Positions 5,872 through 8,585 of a stretch of DNA of 8,585 bases are shown one piece after another. The notes beneath the pieces are model-generated. The model searched no databases, was not told where the DNA came from, and saw nothing but the letters and a program-made list of their open reading frames with translations. The stretch spans positions 1 through 8,585 of the forward strand of contig JALUUP010000385.1 of NCBI GenBank assembly GCA_027021285.1, given 5' to 3'. Numbering within the stretch: position 1 is the first letter of the stretch; every line of letters starts with the position of its first letter. Source of the DNA: Bacteroidota bacterium. GTDB lineage: Bacteria; Bacteroidota; Ignavibacteria; SZUA-365; JAADGX01. The position numbers were made by a program, and so were the translations under genes.

Positions 5872-6205
5872 AGAAAACGAGTTTGTTCGTGTAGCCCACG
5901 TCCGGGAAATTACGGAAACAGAGGGAACGGTGAGGATAATCGACGATGAGGAAATCGCCATTTTCCGTGTCAAAGATCGGTACTATGCAGTAAGCAACAT
6001 CTGTCCACACCAGCATTCGCCGCTCATCGCGGAAGGATGCGTGGAAAACATGTACGTCTCCTGCCCGTTGCATGGTTGGCAGTTCCATCTGGAAACAGGC
6101 GCCATGCCCAACGGCCTCCCCGGGTTGAAGACTTTTGACGTCCGGATTATAGGCGGCGAGATACATGTTCGTATTCCGGACCGACCCGATTCCATCGAAT
6201 GGTGA
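5864..6205 (+). CDS. Small Rieske [2Fe-2S] protein (NirD / oxygenase-ferredoxin type)
   Basis: A 113-aa soluble Rieske protein with the motif C47-P-H49 x17 C67-P-L-H70-G-W, which binds a [2Fe-2S] cluster by two Cys and two His. No transmembrane helix or twin-arginine signal is present, so it is not a bc1/b6f subunit; it resembles the ferredoxin component of ring-hydroxylating dioxygenases and the NirD subunit of nitrite reductase. The ETGAMPNGLPGLKTFDVRI segment following the motif is typical. No oxygenase or NirB lies nearby. Start choice: GTG 5864 gives a family-like N-terminus (SEENEFVRVA) and overlaps the MBL stop by 8 nt; an in-frame GTG at 5831 adds 11 residues and has AGGA 7 nt upstream, so it remains possible. 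It overlaps queG by 7 nt. A likely electron carrier for an unidentified partner. Confidence 0.9.
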   Translation: MSEENEFVRVAHVREITETEGTVRIIDDEEIAIFRVKDRYYAVSNICPHQHSPLIAEGCVENMYVSCPLHGWQFHLETGAMPNGLPGLKTFDVRIIGGEIHVRIPDRPDSIEW

Positions 6206-7182
6206 ATACACCTGCTCCACATCGTGAGCTTCAGGACCACACCCGTTGGGTGAAAGAGCGGCTGCGGGAGTACGGCTTCACCCATGTCGGCATAGCAGCC
6301 GCGGAACCGCTGCGTAAGGAACAAGCGTACTTGCTTGAATGGCTGGAGCGAGGATTTCATGCGGGAATGAACTGGCTTGCGCGCGAACCGGAAAAACGCT
6401 CCGATGTAACTCGCCTTCTGGCGGACGCCCGCAGTGTGGTTTGTGTCGGGATGAATTACTACACCCCCGGGAAGATCCCGGAAAACGATGATGCCGTTCG
6501 CATCTCCAGGTATGCCTGGGGGGATGACTACCACGAGATCATGTTGTCCCGGCTCGAGCGGTTCAGGGCGAAGCTGGATGAACGGTTTCCCGGCGTATCC
6601 TGCAAGATATACGTGGACACGGGACCGGTAATGGAGAAAGCGTGGGCGGCAAGGTCCGGGATCGGCTGGCAGGGAAAGCATACCAACATCATTACGCGGG
6701 ACGCGGGCTCCTGGATATTCCTCGGTGTCATCGTCAGCACGCTCGAGTTGCTTCACGATAGCCCAGCCCTCGATTATTGCGGGACGTGCCGCGCCTGTAT
6801 CGACGCCTGTCCAACCGGCGCAATCGTCGAGCCGTACATCCTGGATTCCAACCTGTGCATTTCGTACCAGACGATCGAAAACCGTGGCGATGCGATCCCG
6901 GACGAAGTGGCGGAAAAACTGGAAGGGTGGATATTCGGGTGCGACATCTGTCAGGATGTGTGTCCATGGAATTCTTTTTCAAAGGAAACCACGGAGCCCG
7001 GATTTGCGCCTCGACCGGGAATACTGCAACTTGGCCTCCGGGAAGCAATGAATATGACGGACGAGGATTTCCGGCGGAGGTTTCGCGGAAGCCCGGTCAG
7101 CCGGGCCAGACCCAGGGGATTTCGACGCAACGCCGGAACCGTTTACGCTTCACGCTCATCATACCAGAATGACAATTGTTGA
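6199..7182 (+). CDS. queG: Epoxyqueuosine reductase QueG, short form
   Basis: Catalyses the last step of queuosine synthesis, reducing epoxyqueuosine to queuosine in the tRNA anticodon wobble position; the enzyme uses cobalamin and two [4Fe-4S] clusters. Visible signatures: GFTHVGIA (26-33), FHAGMNWL (53-60), YVDTGPVMEKAWAARSGIGW (138-157) with the likely catalytic Asp140, the ferredoxin-like C194-x2-C197-x2-C200-x3-C204-P motif, C220, and C248-x2-C251-x3-C255-PWN. FRGSPVSRARPRGFRRNA (295-312) corresponds to the tRNA-contact region. The 327-aa protein lacks the C-terminal HEAT-like domain of longer QueG proteins, and its last 15 residues (GTVYASRSSYQNDNC) do not resemble the usual ALGN continuation. 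ATG 6199 overlaps the Rieske stop (ATGGTGA), pointing to coupled translation. No other queuosine genes are in the window. Confidence 0.95.
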   Translation: MVNTPAPHRELQDHTRWVKERLREYGFTHVGIAAAEPLRKEQAYLLEWLERGFHAGMNWLAREPEKRSDVTRLLADARSVVCVGMNYYTPGKIPENDDAVRISRYAWGDDYHEIMLSRLERFRAKLDERFPGVSCKIYVDTGPVMEKAWAARSGIGWQGKHTNIITRDAGSWIFLGVIVSTLELLHDSPALDYCGTCRACIDACPTGAIVEPYILDSNLCISYQTIENRGDAIPDEVAEKLEGWIFGCDICQDVCPWNSFSKETTEPGFAPRPGILQLGLREAMNMTDEDFRRRFRGSPVSRARPRGFRRNAGTVYASRSSYQNDNC

Positions 7183-7200
7183 ACGAAAATACATGAGACT

Positions 7201-8142
7201 ATGGAACACAGAAAAGTAATTATCATTGGATCGGGACCGGCGGGACTGACTGCCGCCCTCTACGCCGCCCGCGCGGAATTGAATCCGCTTGTTTTCGAGG
7301 GCGAGCAACCCGGGGGCCAGTTGACCATCACCACGGAAGTGGAGAATTTTCCCGGATTTCCCGAGGGGGTTATGGGTCCGAAGCTCATGGACGACATGCG
7401 CAAACAGGCGCTGCGTTTCGGGGCGGATTCGATTTTCGAGCACGTGGACAGGATTGATCTCGGCAATCGGCCGTTTCACCTGTGGGTGGGGGAAAAGGAA
7501 TGGACTTGCGATGCGCTGATTATTGCGACGGGCGCATCGGCCAGGCTCCTGGGGCTGGAAAGCGAAACGAAGTACATGGGTTTTGGCGTTTCCGCCTGCG
7601 CGACGTGTGACGGTTTCTTCTTCAAGGACCTCGAAGTCGCCGTCGTGGGAGGAGGAGACACCGCCATGGAAGAGGCAATATTTCTCACAAGGTTCGCCAC
7701 GAAGGTCACGATCATCCATCGCCGGGACGAACTCCGCGCCTCCCACATCATGCAGAGACGCGCGCAGAATAATCCGAAAATCGTATTCAGGCTGAACAGC
7801 GTGGTGGAAGAGGTGCTGGGTACGGAAGAAAACGGAAGGAAAAAAGTCACCGGGTTGCGATTGAAGGATACAAAGACGGGTGAAATCTCGGAAATGAACG
7901 TGGACGGCTTGTTCATCGGGATCGGTCACAGGCCGAATACCGATTTATTCAAAGGTGTCATCGATACAGACGAAAAAGGATATATTCTCACGAAGGCGAA
8001 ATCCACCGCGACGAGCCTGGATGGCGTTTTCGCCTGCGGAGACGTTCAGGACAGCAAATACCGGCAGGCGATAACGGCCGCCGGCTCCGGCTGCATGGCG
8101 GCGATCGACGCGGAGCACTTCCTACAGACCCTCGACGATTAA
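7201..8142 (+). CDS. trxB: Thioredoxin reductase (NADPH, FAD, low-molecular-weight type)
   Basis: A 313-aa flavoprotein that passes electrons from NADPH to thioredoxin. Layout: FAD-binding GSGPAGLTAALYAA (10-23), GEQPGGQL (34-41), ENFPGFPEG (48-56), the redox-active disulfide C133-A-T-C136-D, the NADPH-binding glycine motif GGGDTAMEEA (150-159), HRRDELRAS (173-181) whose arginines indicate NADPH rather than NADH, and the second FAD motif FACGDVQD (277-284) with YRQAITAAGSGCMAA (287-301). All catalytic elements are intact and the length is standard. ATG 7201 follows the queG stop by 18 nt with no clear ribosome site. The next gene begins 2 nt after the stop. Its thioredoxin partner is not in the window. 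Ferredoxin-dependent or other variants of the fold are unlikely given the HRR motif. Confidence 0.97.
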   Translation: MEHRKVIIIGSGPAGLTAALYAARAELNPLVFEGEQPGGQLTITTEVENFPGFPEGVMGPKLMDDMRKQALRFGADSIFEHVDRIDLGNRPFHLWVGEKEWTCDALIIATGASARLLGLESETKYMGFGVSACATCDGFFFKDLEVAVVGGGDTAMEEAIFLTRFATKVTIIHRRDELRASHIMQRRAQNNPKIVFRLNSVVEEVLGTEENGRKKVTGLRLKDTKTGEISEMNVDGLFIGIGHRPNTDLFKGVIDTDEKGYILTKAKSTATSLDGVFACGDVQDSKYRQAITAAGSGCMAAIDAEHFLQTLDD

Positions 8143-8144
8143 CC

Positions 8145-8585
8145 GTGACTGTCGACCTGTTCATTCCCTGCCTGACGGATCAACTGTTTCCCCGCAGTGG
8201 AATGAACATGGTTTGCGTCCTGGAGCGCCTGGGCATTTCCGTACGGTACGACCCTGCCCAGACGTGCTGTGGCCAGCCAGCGTTCAACAGCGGGTATCGT
8301 GACGATGCGCGGTTTTTGGCCCGGCGTTTCATCGACTTGTTTTCCAACGCGGACTACGTGGTCGCGCCGTCCGGATCCTGCGTCACGATGGTCAAGGTGT
8401 TTTATCCGGGATTGTTCGAGCAGGGTGACGAGTACCGGGAACGCGCGACATCGCTGGCCAAGCGGGTGCACGAGTTTACATCCTTCCTGGTCGATGTCGT
8501 CGGTGTTGCCGACGTCGGCGCCGTGTTCCCTGGGAAAGTGGCGTTGCACGAATCCTGTCACGGTTTGCGCGAGCTCGGCATCCAG
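8145..8585 (+). CDS. lutA: LutA/LldE-like (Fe-S)-binding CCG-domain protein, C-terminus beyond window
   Basis: Likely the cysteine-rich subunit of the LutABC (YkgEFG) iron-sulfur complex that oxidises L-lactate to pyruvate; family members also resemble heterodisulfide reductase and glycolate oxidase subunits. 147 codons are visible. The first CCG motif reads C9-x31-C41-C42-G43-x35-C79 (FIPCLTDQLFP, TCCGQPAFNSGY, APSGSCVTMV), and HESCHGLRELG (135-145) opens the second motif, whose CCG would lie beyond the edge. The start is GTG at 8145, 2 nt after the trxB stop, with no visible ribosome site, suggesting coupled translation. It is the only start that gives the usual beta-strand VDLFIPC directly at the N-terminus. 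lutB and lutC would be expected downstream; without them the exact role is inferred. Confidence 0.9.
   Translation, partial: MTVDLFIPCLTDQLFPRSGMNMVCVLERLGISVRYDPAQTCCGQPAFNSGYRDDARFLARRFIDLFSNADYVVAPSGSCVTMVKVFYPGLFEQGDEYRERATSLAKRVHEFTSFLVDVVGVADVGAVFPGKVALHESCHGLRELGIQ

Noticed and set aside
5983..6756. A 257-codon minus-strand open frame opposite the Rieske gene and queG
   Set aside because: It crosses the junction of two real genes in the antisense direction and has no recognisable motifs.
7120..7200. Single-base frameshift at the end of queG
   Set aside because: The alternative forward frames do not encode the missing conserved residues, so a frameshift does not explain the tail.
7159..7929. 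A 256-codon minus-strand open frame opposite trxB
   Set aside because: trxB is complete and unmistakable on the plus strand; the antisense frame has no family features.

Overview
The window looks like a bacterial chromosome segment of moderate-to-high GC. Nearly all of it is coding, with genes spaced or overlapped by a few bases. The ferredoxin, with a long insert between its two Fe-S motifs and a C-terminal motif ending CPVDCC, resembles the form I associate with Bacteroidota and related FCB lineages. Shine-Dalgarno sites are weak at several starts, which fits but does not prove that placement. The assignment is tentative. I see no tRNA, rRNA, IS element, prophage, CRISPR array or signs of recent transfer.

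Left half (1 to about 4292, minus strand, read right to left): a membrane-anchored DUF192 protein, a family 3 O-methyltransferase 2 nt behind it, then a 122-nt gap with a possible promoter, then trkA and trkH. TrkA (NAD-binding gating subunit) and TrkH (K+-translocating subunit) form a potassium uptake system. trkH runs off the left edge, probably only a few residues short of its end.

Middle (4293 to 4567): an AT-richer divergent intergenic region with several small inverted and direct repeats and candidate minus-strand promoters.

Right half (4568 to 8585, plus strand): a two-cluster 4Fe-4S ferredoxin followed by a convincing intrinsic terminator; then a tight run of an MBL-fold hydrolase, a small Rieske protein, QueG (epoxyqueuosine reductase), TrxB (thioredoxin reductase) and the N-terminal part of a LutA/LldE-like protein. 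MBL/Rieske overlap by 8 nt, Rieske/QueG by 7 nt, QueG and TrxB are 18 nt apart, TrxB and LutA 2 nt apart. Four of these six products are Fe-S proteins or resemble Fe-S proteins and one is a flavoprotein, so the theme is electron transfer. Whether they act together is not shown by the sequence.

I do not see a clearly new biological system. The items most worth a second look are the repeats between the divergent genes, the unusual loops in TrkH and ferredoxin, the degenerate second nucleotide-binding motif in TrkA, the short divergent tail of QueG, and the redox gene cluster.
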